Shown piece after piece: positions 1 through 12,915 of a stretch of 64,000 bases of DNA. The notes under the pieces are model-generated. The model saw only the letters and a list, made by a program, of their open reading frames with translations, was not told where the DNA came from and made no database searches. Position 1 is the first letter of the stretch. Each line of letters opens with the position of its first letter. This DNA comes from Epinephelus fuscoguttatus. Its lineage: Eukaryota > Chordata > Actinopteri > Perciformes > Serranidae. The stretch is from positions 25,617,356 to 25,681,355 of the forward strand of contig NC_064760.1 in NCBI RefSeq assembly GCF_011397635.1, read 5' to 3'. The translations under genes were made by a program, and so were the position numbers.

Positions 1-2381
1 GAGGTTTACTTTTTGTCATATCTCACAGGTGCTTTTTTCTTTTGTCAGTTTCAGTTTATTCTTGGGGTCCCCAGGAGTCGGTGGGCCTTGCATGTTAAAT
101 ATGTTGTGAGGATGATGGTTAGTGCAGGTATTATAATCATTCTCATCATTACTGTCTTTCATCATCAGCATATTTTGCTGATAAAGATGTTAATTCTCGA
201 ACCTCAGTTTGCTCTAACAGTCTAATAATAATATGTCAAGGTCTGAACCGGTCTGAACTGACCATGCCCTGAATACATTAATAAACTCAACAGCAACCAC
301 CGGAGGTTGGTCAAACAAGATTTCCAGCTGGCGTTGAGTTCAGTTACTCTTTACAGTCCAGTTCACTGGGAGGCATGAAAGCAAAAACGCTATATGAGTT
401 ATTGTGCAGTTGCAGACAGCCTCCGCTTCGTCCAAATGAGTACAGAGGTCAAACTGACATCTTCCGCAGCAAAACCCATTTTGAAAGCTAAAAACATCAG
501 AGGGGTAACACAGCTTAACAGGATATGTTGATGCCATGTCCTGAGGTACTGGGTGTATTTTTTTGCACAATATTTTATTTGTTCAATCTCCGTAGTTGAT
601 ATTTTTACATTACAGGTTTAAAATATTTGTATACATTGTCGTGACATTTGTGAAGCAAGACAAAGAAACATCATCAAACACAAACATCTCACCGAGAAAT
701 AAATGTCATTTCATCAGCCTCTGTAATTTTGCTAATGAGCACACTCCTGTGATAGTGGGCGACTTGTGTGTGTGTTCCTGTAATAAGAATTAACACAGAG
801 GAGTATGTTAACTGTACAGCAAAATGGCAAGGTGTTATCCCCAGAAAACACATCCATTCTCACAGTGACTAAGCACTGTCAACACTATTGTTTGGCAATT
901 TTACGTTTATATAAGAACTGACTCTGAGTTATTTGTGCAGAGCGGCAGGATTGACTCAACCTTCATGGCATGGCAGTTGCATGAGAAATTATGCCTTTGA
1001 GTTAAAATGACACTAAAAATCAAAAAAGCTGCCAACTGAGAAATTGAAAATATTCTCCTTTCATTGTCAGGGTTGTACGGGACATAAAGACATGGTATCC
1101 CATTAGGAAAAAAGAAAAGCAGAGGCTTAACACCTGACTCCCAATCTTTTGGAGAATATGACAGGTATACACACACACACACACACATATATTTATCTAT
1201 CCAGTTTGTTTTGTTCTCCTCTTCTCTACATCTTCCTCTCTAGCAGCCAGTTCTCCCAGGAGCAGGAGGATCAATGTCTCATCTGCCTGTGTAAGATATA
1301 CATACACCGTGACCTTCTCTGCTTCGTGGGACAGGTAGCCAGACCTCCTCCCTCGAGGCTGTAAAGATTATACGGACATGACTATATTACACCTTCCTCT
1401 CTCTCTCAGATGCACATAATGCACACACAAAAGCAAAGACACCAGTTCCAATGAAAGATACTACTCTAAAATCTATATTTACATATCACTGACAACTGGA
1501 GGATTCAGATAATAAGCTTCAAGCTGAAATGTAATCGTCAGGTTTTTTCTTGCACAAAAAAAAGAAAAGAATGTTAACACCCGAGTAACACGCATTAACG
1601 CTTAAACAGTGGAGGAGTAAATGTCTCTACTTTCAGAAGTGCTACTTGATCTCATACATCCAGTAATTAAGTGAGGCTCGAGTCACATTCATATCTTCAA
1701 ACACGCAGAGACACTTCGCAGCGTGGTGGTTTGCTCTGTGGTGTTTTAACTGTTGCCTACAAGCCGAACTGTTTCTTTCATTGCCTTTGAGTAAGATAGT
1801 GTCCTTAAAGTTGCTCCGATCAGTGTGTTTGTACTAACAACCTGCCGTACTCTATCTGCCCGGCACCAAATAACAGACACAAATGCGAGTACTTACCTGG
1901 TTCATTTAGAAGCTCCAGAGTCAGATAGTTTGGTTTCTTTTTTATTGGAAACTTAACAGAGACAAAAGGGACTGAATGCTGAGCTTCAGTCAAGTGGGCA
2001 AAAACACGACTCCAAATGAATACAAATGTCGCTTGGTTTCTGCTGGATGTGTAAAAGGGACGTGTTGGGTGTTGTTACAAGTGATTCAGAGACACTTCTG
2101 ACCACAGTGATGCTGGATGTAGTCTGTAGTGCAAGTGACTTGAAACTCCCAACTGAAGAGGGCAGTGAGACATTGCTTTACAGTCAGGTGATAACTTCAT
2201 GGGTCAGGAGGTGTCCCTTTAATCAAGAATTGATCTGCTGAGGGGTCTTGAGGCAAACATGAGCTGCAGGATCCATATTACATTACCATTTGTTCCTCTC
2301 TCTGTGCAATGCGTACAGCACAGACAGTACAGCTTTCTTTGCTGAAATACTACCTGGGCCTTGATTTGCTGTGTGGTACTT
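1..2381. other. Gene-free stretch
   Basis: No ORF here has a domain I recognise, and no exon with credible splice sites was seen. The sequence is AT-rich and low in complexity in places. A short AC run lies at about 1169-1188. The longest ORFs (70-93 codons) look random in composition. I see no recognisable transposon protein. Distant regulatory elements cannot be excluded from the sequence alone. Confidence 0.55.
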
Positions 2382-2740
2382 GAGCCCGGTCTCACTCCAA
2401 AGTCGTTGAAATCCGACGTTTGGGCAGTGACTTGCGGTGTGACAAACCAACGAAAAAGGTGTTCTTTAACATCAGCTTGATACACAGCCGGTTGCCATTG
2501 AAGTTTAAAGTCAGGGGGAAATGCTGCGGAACAAGAACGAAAGTTAAGGTGGCGAAAGTCTGACTGGGGTGGGTAGCAGGGTTGGTGGATGGGTCCAACA
2601 AACACCAACCTTCACCCAAGGGAGCCGTGTTCACATCCCGTAAGACTCTAAAGCCAAACCCTGTTCTTATTTTCCTAACCCTAACCACGTGTTTTTGATG
2701 CCTAAACCCAACCATGTGTGTGTTGTTGGAGAAAAAAAAT
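2382..2740 (+). mobile_element. MITE-like DNA transposon, family with GGTCTCACTCC end (copy 1)
   Basis: The left end reads GAGCCCGGTCTCACTCCAAA and matches the left end of a fuller copy at 40333. Both copies keep the same order of internal blocks, including a 'CCCGTAAGA.TCTAAAGCCAAACCCTGTTC' type block just before a C/A-rich 'CCTAACC' module (2660-2716). Similarity to copy 2 fades after about 2720, and no matching right terminus was found, so this copy is truncated or interrupted by the hairpin that follows. No coding capacity. The superfamily is not assignable from this copy. Confidence 0.6.
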
Positions 2741-2741
2741 G

Positions 2742-2911
2742 GTATCACCACGCAGAAGGAAGTGTGCATCTACTCATGGACGAGAGGCCTGTGCCTGTGG
2801 CAGAGTGAGATATAAAAATGAATGGCGTCCTCCTTGACTGTAATGTTAGCTAGCTCAGTGGTGTTAGGTGAGCTAGCAGTGGATGCACGCTTCCTTCTGC
2901 GCAGTGGTACA
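2742..2911. repeat. Hairpin-forming inverted repeat
   Basis: A left arm at about 2742-2776 and a right arm at about 2876-2911 are near-perfect reverse complements. Both contain CGCAGAAGGAAG on the left and its complement on the right. The arms enclose about 100 bp that includes a GTTAGCTAGCTCAG word. It could be a small fold-back element inserted at the end of the preceding MITE copy, or the surviving inverted ends of a second MITE. No coding capacity. Confidence 0.65.
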
Positions 2912-4344
2912 GTTGGCAGGTGCGGTTTGGTAGAAAGAAAAAAGTTTCCACATTAAAGTGCTCACTACATGGTCTGTGGATTATCTTGAGTAATCAAGTC
3001 ATCACTTCCGGAAAGAGACGTTGCTGTTGCGCTTTGAGCACCACAAGCTGAGTGCCATCTAGCTCCATTATATTGGAGAGAAGGCAGACGTCTCTCCAAC
3101 ACTTGGCACTCACATCAAAACAATCCAGATTGATAATATCCCCACAGGTGAGAGGAAAAACATGTATTTTGAAACCAAGAAGCTCTAATTTATATTTTCC
3201 CATGACACACACACGCAGCAGACATATCCATTCATCCGCTCTAACCTGTGTGAACCGCAGACACTGGACGGTAGCCCAGAGGCTTTTGCAGCATTAGCAT
3301 GTCCATATGGGTGTGCTGTCAGGATGAGGAGGAGGCCTGCGCCCTGATCTAAGCCCCTTTCTGCTCCCTCCGCTCTGCTCCAGCAGCTGCTTTGTGTCTC
3401 TGCTCACTTCCACTTCTGACACCAACAGAGCAGAGTGAGAACTGATACACGTCTCACTGTGAGATTGAGATGCAAAAAGGCTGAGATGTGTTTGTTCAAG
3501 TATGGTAGCCTAAGGGGTTGACTGTGTATGTTAATGTGCACGCATGTAGCAATATGTGCCTACAGTATGTGCTCTATGTGGCTGACTGGTTTAATACATA
3601 CACAGTTCTTATGTAACACTATTGTTTGTGCAGCTTGTCTCGAATCTGTGTCATCCTGCTTGACAATGTGCAGGTGAGAATGGAACCAAACAATCATTTT
3701 CTCTGAAGAAGCCTTTTCTTTGATGATGGTTATTCAATCCAAAGTCAGAAGACATTTTACAAGACACTGTGTCAAAACAACAAAGCTAACACTTCAGCTG
3801 ACAAAATGATGAGAGAGGACCTTGGATTGTCCCAAAAGTAAGACAAATGAGAACTTGTGGCAGCTAAAGCTTGAATCAGGGTGCAGGTGCAGGCTCAGTT
3901 AGAGTGCTGAGGAAAAACAGACAGTCTGGCCAACATCACTAATAACCAAGTGCCAAAAAGCTTGAAAACTGTGACACTTAGGCTCATATATAGCATAATT
4001 GATATACAAGAACATCTGGAGATGCTTTAGATCTGATGAGAATTCCTGTTTAGGGCCAGTTAAGTACCACATCAATGAGTAAGGCAAAGCAAAAGACGAG
4101 ACGTTCCATAGTCAGGCAGCCAAATGATGTTCTTGCTTGGTGCAACGTGTCTTATCATGTTTCAATCAATTTAGCTGTGACACGACTGCACGTAGACTTC
4201 ATTAACCTTGACAGAGACATAGCAGCTCATGTCTTATAGATTAAAGAGAGGTGTGCTGCGGACGTTCAGCTGTTGTTGAACTCTGGGGTCTGATACAGTT
4301 GCCACTGAAGGCTGCCTGCTAACTGAATGCAGATGCAGTGGTGC

Positions 4345-4392
<48 letters not shown>

Positions 4393-5299
4393 GAGGTGTA
4401 TGAGAAAGGGGAGAGAGACAGAGAGATTGTGTATCATGTTTCTGTAAAACAACATGACCACAAATACTTCAGCTTTGGGTATTTTGATAAAAGTCAAGTC
4501 TAGATGCAAGTCTAAATGTCACACAGTAGTGCAGCAAAATATTTGTTCTATACAGGCCTGTTATATTTTCTCACAGACTGTGTTGTCTAAACACACTGCA
4601 GACATCACTTATTGCAGATTGTAAAATACACAATGATGAGTAATTAATGTGGGTATAATGACCTTTCAGTTATTGCTGCAAGACCACACAGTGCCTTTAC
4701 ATTTGCCCTCTGCCCTCTGGTACCTTGTGTTTTTTTTCCTTCCCCCATCTGTGGCGCCTCCCATGAATGACGGCGCCCTTAAAATTTGCCTATACTGCCC
4801 ATGCCACACAACCTTTTTTTGGCCCTTGAGGGCAGTGCAGCAAGAAACAGAAAACTGGGATATTATCACCCTATACAGTTGATAAAGCTAATATGTTAGC
4901 AAAGACCTGCCTACATACACACTTGGATATACTCATCATTTATTTGAAGTGTTTCAGGGCACGTAATGAATTTAAGTCTAATATTCAGTCTACAGTACTT
5001 TTAGGTCTGTTTTTGTCTCCACCAACTCCTGAGAACTACATCTTTGGCTGGCAAACACTCCACTATGTTGATCAGCTAGTTGTTAGCTTCCATTTAGTGG
5101 TGATTAGGTAGCGTACTGTGGGTTTACAAGAGTTTTTTCACGGTAGTTGGAAACAAAGTAGATGAAAGTCATGACAGAGAGCCAAAACTGTGAACAAAAA
5201 CAATGAGCTGAAAATCACAAATTGTCCGCAAAGCTGAGGGGAACTACAGAGTTGGGTGGTAATTCTCTGTGGTTTTGTCACCGTGGGATACCCACATTG
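2912..5299. other. Gene-free stretch
   Basis: No supported exon or RNA gene. It contains a GT dinucleotide run (listed separately) and otherwise unremarkable AT-rich sequence. ORFs of 60-90 codons at 3052-3297, 4234-4509 and 4649-4882 have no recognisable domain, and one of them is partly a translated microsatellite. Confidence 0.5.
4346..4390. repeat. (GT)n microsatellite
   Basis: An uninterrupted GT dinucleotide run of about 45 bp. It is likely polymorphic in length. Confidence 0.95.
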
Positions 5300-5596
5300 T
5301 ATGGGTTCGAAGGGTAGGGGGTTTGCATGTTCTCCACGTGTCAGCGTCGGTTTTCTCAAGGTACTCTGGCTTTCTCCCACAGTCCTAAGACTTGCAGGTT
5401 AATTGGTGACTCTAAATTACCCACAGGTGTGAATGTGAGCATGAATGGTTGTCTGTCTCTATGTGTCAGCCCTGTGATAGTCTGGCGACCTGTCCAGGGT
5501 GTACCCCGCCTCTCGCCCACTGTCAGCTGGGATAGGCTCAAGTCCCCTGTGAACCCTAACAGGATAAATGGTTATGGAAAATGAATGAATGAATGA
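5300..5596 (+). mobile_element. 3' tail of an RTE-type LINE or a SINE sharing that tail
   Basis: The segment has the layout of a very common fish retroelement tail. It contains GCATGTTCTCC, then CTCCCACAGTCC, TTAATTGGTGACTCTAAATT, GTCTGTCTCTATGTGTCAGC, CTGTCCAGGGTGTACCCCGC and AGCTGGGATAGGCTC. It ends in an (ATGA)n microsatellite, as RTE-clade LINEs (Expander/Rex3 type) typically do. The reading frames through it are open for 60-85 codons but are not genes. It is 5'-truncated, and the orientation is given by the microsatellite at its right end. I name the family from memory of fish repeats. Confidence 0.65.
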
Positions 5597-5599
5597 ACA

Positions 5600-5735
5600 G
5601 CAACCCCCCCAAGACGGTTAGGTTAAGGAAAATAATCATTGTAAGGCATGACGTAACTTAGAATAACCTTAACGTTAATATTTGGTTCACATGGGACATG
5701 TACAGCAGTCTCCTGGGTCAAAGTCCTGTGTCTGT
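5600..5735. repeat. MITE fragment sharing a CTCCTGGGT.AAAGTCCTGTG block
   Basis: A block at about 5708-5730 is nearly identical to one at 33982-34005. It is preceded by a GACGGTTAGGTTAAGG stretch that resembles, in reverse, the CCTAACC module found in other MITEs of this window. This supports a decayed non-autonomous DNA element. The ends are not clear. Confidence 0.4.
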
Positions 5736-7099
5736 TTGACCCATCCATCCACCCTGACGCCTCCATACACAGACATTGTCGCTGCTTATACTATGTCACC
5801 ATAGTTCCTCCTTTGCTCTCAACAGTCTGCAGTGCACAGGTCACATGATCACAGCCTCCTGGTCTATTATTACACTGGTTTTGAGCAAACAACAGTGCAT
5901 TACTTTTCGTAGGTTTAAGTACAAACAATGACTGAGAACAACCTACGTAATTTCATCCACTGTTAGTATCAAAATATTAACTTGGCCAGCTTTAAGGCCT
6001 TTTCTAACGACACACTTGCTTTTTTCGGTACACTCCTGCATCACAATCACACATTTCCACGCATTCACATTTCCACTGTCGTCTTACAGTTTGAATCTTA
6101 ATTGTGGGCTGTGGGCTTTACTCTTTAGCCAAACAGAATTCACAGTTTCCTTCCAACCAAATGCTACAGCAGCTGAGTCCATTAATTGGGCTCCATCGGC
6201 TCAGTAGTTATCATTGTGCTAATCTGTGAAATCAGTTGCTTTAATGTTCAGTTGGAATGGAAGCCACAGGGTGACTTGACTTGTCGACAGGGGAGAGGAC
6301 GTTTCACAATAATTCATTTGCTGTCTTTAGTTTTCTCGACTAGTTTGTTTATGTTTTACAGTCGAGAGGCAGTGACATTTTTGGACAGAACCTCTGCTGT
6401 GCCTGATGGCCCTGAATTATTTCGAATCTGTTCTCCTCTCGCTGTCTGTGTCTGACTCATTCTCTCTTTCTGCATGCATCACAATACTGTACGTGAAGAC
6501 TGCTACAAAGCCATGGGTCGTTTTGGGCTGTCAATTTACAAATGCTTTTTGATGGGTTTATGTCAAACAATGAGAGGCCCCATGCATCAGCTTCCCCCAC
6601 CTCGTTTTTCAATAGTTTTCATCAGCTACATCTGCAGGGGAACCAAATTCAATCTAGGTGAGCTCCTCAAGCTGTAACAGCAGCCCCGATCGGAGGTGCA
6701 TTTCAAATTGAATGCGGGCATCGGGGATAAAATGCTACGAATTTCTGCACTGCTGTCATTGTCAGGTATTGTAGTCTGAGCCGCATGAGTATTACATAAT
6801 TCATAGGTAGAGCACAGGGACCCATCACTGTAATAAGCCAGCGTGACACGAATCCTCACCTCCGCCAGCAAAGAACAGGATGAAATGTAAAAGAAAATCA
6901 ACTGACTGACGAGTACAGTGTGCTGTAGATGGTGTCATGGTGAGCATAAACACAGAAGCATATCCTAATAAACCCAGGACACGTACTTTATTTCACTCAC
7001 AGAAAACTTTCTACAGTTTTAAACACACGGACACTGTCAATATGTTACAGCCATTATTTTTAGCCTTGCCAGTAGCATGGCTCGAGGCGTTGGTCTGTT
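5736..7099. other. Gene-free stretch
   Basis: No recognisable coding exon, RNA gene or transposon protein. ORFs up to about 91 codons show no domain. Confidence 0.5.
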
Positions 7100-7109
7100 G
7101 GTCCAACAA

Positions 7110-7260
7110 TTTGGTCTAGAAAGAAATATCTTAACAACCATTGGATCGACTGCCATGAAATTCTATATCGACATAGACACTGGGGGATGAAGCTTATTGA
7201 CTTTTTGTGATCCCAACTTTACATTTTTGGTTTTAACAGAAATGTCTGACAAATATTGAA
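7110..7260. repeat. Dispersed fish repeat fragment (decayed)
   Basis: The stretch with ATATCTTAACAACCATTGGAT, GACTGCCATGAAATTCTAT and GACTTTTTGTGATCCC resembles a repeat common in percomorph genomes. It has no coding capacity and its ends are not visible. The assignment rests on recognition only. Confidence 0.4.
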
Positions 7261-7740
7261 AGGATTAACGCCAACAATATGGGTTAGGAGGGTACAATTT
7301 ATAAAAGACGGGATGAAGGAGAAAAAGACGAAAGTTGCTGGCCCAGTGGGAGCATGGTAATTAAAGGTCAGAATCTGATGTTTGACAAACATCAAACTAC
7401 CACCAACATAATCTGTGAAACACACAGTCGGTTCCCTTTACTAATTAAAATGGATCATCCTAATGAGGGCGCATTAACTAAAGGTCACGTTTTTAAACTC
7501 AACATGATACCCCAGACTCCACTGGTGAGTGTTTGGCCCAAAAAAGGGTATGATGTTCTTTGGTTCTATACAGTCGAGCCTCTGGGAAGTGTGAAAATTA
7601 GAGGTCAGGTATTTTATTTATTTATTCATTTCTACAGTTTAAAGTTACATGTACAGGGATAGTGCACAATCATAGACATTTCTGTAAATGTGCTAGTTTA
7701 GCCACCTTGGCTAATTTTCAACTGCAGTCCCTGACAACCC

Positions 7741-8320
7741 CGGTCTCACTCCAACTAGTCATATACTGACGCTTGGTCTGTGGCCCTTAAGTGCAACACA
7801 CACCGCCGCCTTACACCGCGCGTCAAAACGCCCGCCTCCATTATATTCTATGAACCAACCCACACTGGCACCGGCCGACGCGCCGCGCTGCTCTGCTTCA
7901 GCCCACTGCTCTATTTCCAGCGCAGCCGGCACTCATGGCGGCGCTGCGAGAAATGCCTTTTATGTACGTCTCGTCTCGTAGGATCAACTCCTGTTGTTTC
8001 AATTTTTTAATAAGACGACTTTGATAAGAAACTCACCCGTGAAATTCAAGTTGTTGTTGCCTCAAAGTTTTTCCTCTTCTTCTTCTGTTACTAGCAGTTG
8101 GCAACCGTTGGCAACTGGTGTAGGTACAGCCACCTAGAGGGCTGGGGTGGGAAATACATGTTGACGGTGCTGCTGCGTGCCGCTGCCAGTGTGTGTTGGG
8201 GGGTGGCCCTTGACGGCCACAGCGCCGCGCCGGCGGCGGTGTGTGTTGCACTTTAGGGTCAGATACGGATGCACAGAGGCACCCTTTAGCAACCGTGGCT
8301 TTGGGGGCACCGTGAGACAT
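7741..8320. mobile_element. Fold-back MITE with a GC-rich core, GGTCTCACTCC end (copy 3)
   Basis: The left end CGGTCTCACTCC matches the MITE family at 2382 and 40333, and the right end reads CGTGAGACAT, a rough inverse. Inside are long inverted arms: 7789-7810 is a perfect 22-bp reverse complement of 8232-8253 (both contain the complement pair GCAACACACACCG / CGGTGTGTGTTGC). A second arm pair surrounds CACACTGGCA near 7860 and its complement near 8190. The core is much more GC-rich than its surroundings. There is no coding capacity: opposite-strand ORFs over it encode near-identical short peptides because the element folds back on itself. Confidence 0.65.
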
Positions 8321-8424
8321 GCCACAGTGGTGTAGCCTAATGTTAGCATTTTACTTCTGGGGATTGCATTTACAAATAAATATTAATAATATAATATAAA
8401 TGTTTAAATATTATTACATTATTT

Positions 8425-8620
8425 ATTTATGAAGATCATCTTGCTGAGCAAAACGTGTAAGTACCATAAACGTTTATTTCCCACAGAGTTTGTCTTCTGC
8501 AATAATCCAAAATCCAGTGGAAAAGTCCCATCGGCTTTTTGACAAGGGGAACCAGGGCGATGGTAACTTACGTGTCGACCTACAGAAAAACGTCATCCCT
8601 GGAGCACTCTACAGAGATTA
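8425..8620 (+). repeat. Partial copy of a dispersed ~500-600 bp repeat
   Basis: The order GAAGATCATCTTGCTGAGCA, TGTAAGTA, CAATAATCCAAAATCCA, GGCTTTTTGA, CCTACAGAAAAACG and GGAGCACTCTA matches the right halves of the copies at 43722-44315 and 48192-48680. Only the right portion is present here. No ORF. Confidence 0.65.
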
Positions 8621-11600
8621 GAAGACCTTCCCCTTCCCCCCACGGGACCACTAAGGGAGAGAGTGGTGAGAGACAAAGACCTTTCTGATCCCATTTCAAT
8701 TGTGCCATAAATTACACTTATGATGTTGTGTCAACAAAGTTGCAGCTTGCCGTATGTTTGTTGTAGAACTTTAATTTTGTGTGAAACTGCTCAGTGAACT
8801 ACACCTCTCGTCTCGCACAATATAAGTCACGAACACCAGCTAGCTAGCTTGATAACTTAGCTATGTTCCACGATATCTTAGCTGATGTGTTTGATCTTGC
8901 CACTCCTGGTCTTTTTACCAGATCCATTGCTCATGTGAGCAGGCCTACATCCCAGTACGAAACACGAAGGCATTGTAGCTTTAGTGAGAGAGAAAGTTAT
9001 GACATTTCAGGTCTTGTATAATTTTTCTAATTACTTATTTCCACAGTCTTGTACTGTTTTACAACAAATTGCGAGGCACTTTGCTTCTCTGTTTATCCAA
9101 TAGCTGTTAAGTTGTTGGACCGACTGACCAACATTTTCATCCACAGAGCCGTGCTGCTAGTGTAGCTATAAAGCAGAAATGCAGCAGTGAGGTGGTTCCC
9201 ACAAATTTAAATACAGATAATCAGTGTCTGTCATATGATGCCGGTCACCACACAAATTAATCTCCAATAATAACAACAGGGATAAATTATAAACATCATA
9301 TGGTTGCACAATCTGAAATAACTCAAAAAATGTGATCACTGAAGCGTGTGTGTGTATTTTCTCTCTCACATCCATCCATCGCCTGACTGTTAGGTGTAAA
9401 TTCATTTACTACTTAATCCCCACATAGCCTCTCTCCTCCTCTGTCACTCTTTTATGTTTACCTTTCTGAGCATCTGAGTGTGTTGGCAGATCTGCCTCTC
9501 TCTATATATTTCTGTCTCTCCTCTCTGTTCAGCATCCTCTCTCTGCTCCGGGATGAACTCCTCTCCACCATCTGCCTGCTAATCGGAGTGCGCAGGCTGT
9601 CCCCTCCCCGCACCTGTTACCCCCGTCATGGAGCTTGGTTCCCAGAAGCAGCAGAGATGCTGCCTACTCATTTAGCCAGCAGTCAGCAGAGCACCTACAT
9701 TCACTTCACAACAACATAACAAGGTTATTGTCACCCACGTCCGTAACCTGAGCAGGAGCAATTCTTAAAGAGGATTTGTGCCTCATGTGACTGGAGGTAT
9801 GACACAATTAAGTCAATTTTTGCTCCGTTCTTATCACTGCCAACAGTTTTTACTCAATGCGTAGCTTTAAAGAATTGGAGGCACATTCAAGGCGGTGGCG
9901 TCCATCTTTTAGCGTCTGACTCATTGCAGCAGATCTTTGGTTTTACACACTGAAAATTGTACACAGAGGAAGATCAGAGAGATTCCATACTGTGATCAGC
10001 TCCAACTATATTTCCTCTGTGCATGTGTTATCTATAATAGATTCACAATATATGGCATTGTGAATGTCTTGAGGCTATGTTCCCCGGTTTTGTTTTAATA
10101 AGCTGAAAGACTGCTGATGTTTTCTTGGGAGATAGTATGAACGCCAACCCCCATGGTAATAACCGACATTAGATCCCCAAGATACACAAATACAAGCATG
10201 AACACCCATGAACACAACAGCCAGTACACATACAGATGCAAGCACACACATGACTCCTACACATGTGTGAGTCATGTGCTTTAAGTTTATCCAACTTTTA
10301 CACAAAGAAAGTATGTGTCACTCAGCACCTTTGCTCCCTGTCTCCTCACACACATGAACAAAGGGGGGAGTAAAAGTTGATCAGGGACCAAGCGGAGACA
10401 TTGGGGAGTTGAACTGCCTCACTTATGTAATGTGCGCATGTCTTATGTAAGCACATGACACACATGAACACACATACACAACATACAGAACAACCTGATG
10501 ACAGAGGGGCCTCTAAGTTTTCCTGTTCCACTGTGTCACATTTGTGTAGGGACTGGTAGACACAAGTAAATTGGTCTGTGGGGAGTTCATCACTGATGCT
10601 ATCTGACATGAGCCTCAACCGTGCTCATTAGCATTGTACTAGTGTATCCAGTGTGGTTAATCTAAAATAGCATTCCTCAGCCCATTTGCAACCCAGTGTT
10701 CAGCAGCTCAAACCCCTGTGGACCTTTTTCTTGGGCTCTGGGCATCCTTGACTACACATTCCCATGTCCTTAAAGATTGATTTCTGATTGAAAAAGAAAC
10801 AGAGACAGAACACAGTGACCTCAGAGCTGAAATGTTCTGTGTAGAGTGCGGTCCGACGGTGTTCACTGGGCATTACAGGTTTTATATCCTAGCAGATGGA
10901 AAATTGTGAGATGGAATAAAATCGTAAGTGTCCAACAAAAACTGCGGCCCCGGTGGAACATTGATTTTGTAACAGCTCAGGTCAGGACCCAAAAGTCGAC
11001 TCCTCAGACAAGACACGGGTGGTTAAAAGGCACTTTATACAAAGGTTATGCTGACTTACAATCTGCAACATGCAGGCTGTCACTGCAGGAAAACAGGAGA
11101 ATAAAAGAGGCAAAAAATCACCAAAAGGTGGGTTAAGAACATGTTCAAGTAATTCTGACAACTAAAGATAATAGTATACAGTGAACAGATTAGTCTTCCT
11201 TTTCGTTTTTAGTATGGATTCTATGCATTGTTTTATAAATGAGACCCCTGGTGTTGTTCATACTGGCTCATTGTCACACTGTCATGGTTTACTGAATAGA
11301 GCAAAACCATGATTAATGTTAGTATCACCTGTCAAACAACAGAGATGAACTGCCCATCATGTGCACCAAAAGGTTGACAAGACAACAAGGTGCCACTGTG
11401 CACACAGGTGATCATCAGGAGCAAGCAAACTTGTTGATGACATCTAGTGGGCAGGTGAAGCATGGCAGAGTCTGAAAATTATCAACAGATGGTGAGTACA
11501 CAGAAATCATACACTGTGTCCCAGTTTAGGCGTGAGACCCTCTGACGTCCACATTTCCACACTAGCAACAGTCGCACAAGGCTTGTCCCATTTCATTTTG

Positions 11601-11847
11601 GATAAATGCAGTCTTCTTTCAGCCAAGACTGGAGGACTTGTAGGATGCAGTGGTCAGTATGTTCAAACTGACTGCGTCAACAAAAACTGTCAGGAAATAT
11701 TACACCAGTGAGGATTATATATGTAGGTTGATTTTTTTTCTGGAAGAAATGTCTAAAAATTCATGAATTACTTACTCAGCCTTTCTGCTAACCCTTAATC
11801 TAGATTGTAAGTGACAAAGCAACCAACAGTGCTGGTTTTCTAACATG
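8621..11847. other. Gene-free stretch
   Basis: No supported exon. ORFs of 70-96 codons (9480-9719, 10346-10618, 10846-11136) have no recognisable domain, and some overlap CA-rich sequence. Around 10965-11110 a segment beginning GTCAGGACCCAAAAG resembles a dispersed fish repeat and may be related to the one at 16780-17230. That is a weak call. Confidence 0.45.
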
Positions 11848-12020
11848 CTCTCACCCCAAGTCGTCAAATACAGTTGAATTGTCACACCCCTCGGTGTCTT
11901 TTTGTGACGCAAAGGCCACACAGCTGACATTGTAACAAGTAGTTAATGTTGTGAACCAGTGGTGGTTAGGTTTAGGCAGCAAAACTACTTCGTTAGGTTA
12001 GAAAAAAGATCATTATTTTG
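11848..12020. mobile_element. MITE fragment, TCTCACTCC-type end (decayed copy)
   Basis: The left end GCTCTCACCCCAAGTCGTC resembles the ends at 2382 and 40333. At 11962-12013 it carries the shared module in reverse orientation (GGTTAGGTTTAGGCAGCAAAA...GTTAGGTTAGAAAAAAGATCAT). No clear right terminus was found. Confidence 0.45.
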
Positions 12021-12786
12021 GATTAAAATAGGTATGTTCATCACATAACATATGATGTAGATGTATGATGTAGATGCATCATCTAAGTGATGTCAGTGCG
12101 CAATGACCGTATGTTAATTGCGTAACATTATGTTAAAACAGCACTAACTTTTGGTTTCACACTGGACAAGAAGTGTGGTCTGTTATGTCCAGTTATGTTT
12201 GGCCCATCCACCTTAACCTCCCTCCTATCCTGTGTGTACTCTCCGGCTCTTTATACCACGTCTCTTTCTTCAGTCCTTTTGGCCCTGTCAGCCATGCGCT
12301 GTATTTCATGTTTCTGTTGCCTGATTTCATTTTGTTTCATCCCCGAAGTCTTTTAATTCACCTCAAAATTCTCTCGTTTGTAATGTCAGATGTGATTTCT
12401 CTCAGCATTTCTTTAATACAGGATTCCTCCATGTCTGTCAGTCTCTTAACTTTAGCCACTCTTGTTTTTGCTTTAATCTTTGTCTCTATGACCCAGAACG
12501 TAGATCCATTCCTTATTTAAATTGATGTCAAGTCTCTTTCATTATGTTTCAGTTCAAGTAGTGTTACTTTAACATTTTCTGGTGGATGCTTAGGAGAGGA
12601 TGAATGATGAACGATTCTCTCCTTGCAACCGGAAATCAATGGACCAGGCATGTGGACTCACATCAGGTGCTTTCAGTGTCAAGTATTGCCACGAGGCATT
12701 TACAGTTAGCTGATAGCCCAGTGCGTCTCATAAAAATGCTAACGGCTGCTTTCGACGTTAATATCACACACAAAGGGCCGTGACTA

Positions 12787-12915
12787 GGCGGTGGTATTTT
12801 TTATGTGGGGAGAACAAAAAGAAAACTGAAAGAGAGAATTGCTGAGCATATGCAGGAAATGAAGCCTACCCCATGACCAAGCATTATAAACAGCACCATG
12901 GATGTAATGCAGACT
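12787..12915 (+). pseudogene. Penelope-like element, GIY-YIG endonuclease remnant
   Basis: Translated on the plus strand, 12787 onward gives GGI followed by FYVGRTKRKLKERIAEH. This is the GIY-YIG signature: the second tyrosine motif and the arginine-bearing helix of Penelope-like retroelement endonucleases. A stop then follows. Shifting the frame near 12870 restores PMTKHYKQHHGCNA, matching the usual KH(Y/F)...H continuation. The copy is therefore frameshifted and non-functional. A stop three codons upstream of the GGI shows that the preceding reverse-transcriptase part is lost or decayed. The hammerhead-like motif at 14163-14201 lies downstream on the same strand and may belong to the same element. 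Other GIY-YIG sources (for example DNA-repair nucleases) fit poorly because no host exon structure is present. Confidence 0.65.

Noticed and set aside
1149..1364. 71-codon ORF that includes the CA microsatellite
   Set aside because: Low complexity at its start and no domain.
5300..5315. GGTTCGAA suggesting a tRNA B box
   Set aside because: No matching A box or cloverleaf could be built. The segment belongs to the retroelement tail.
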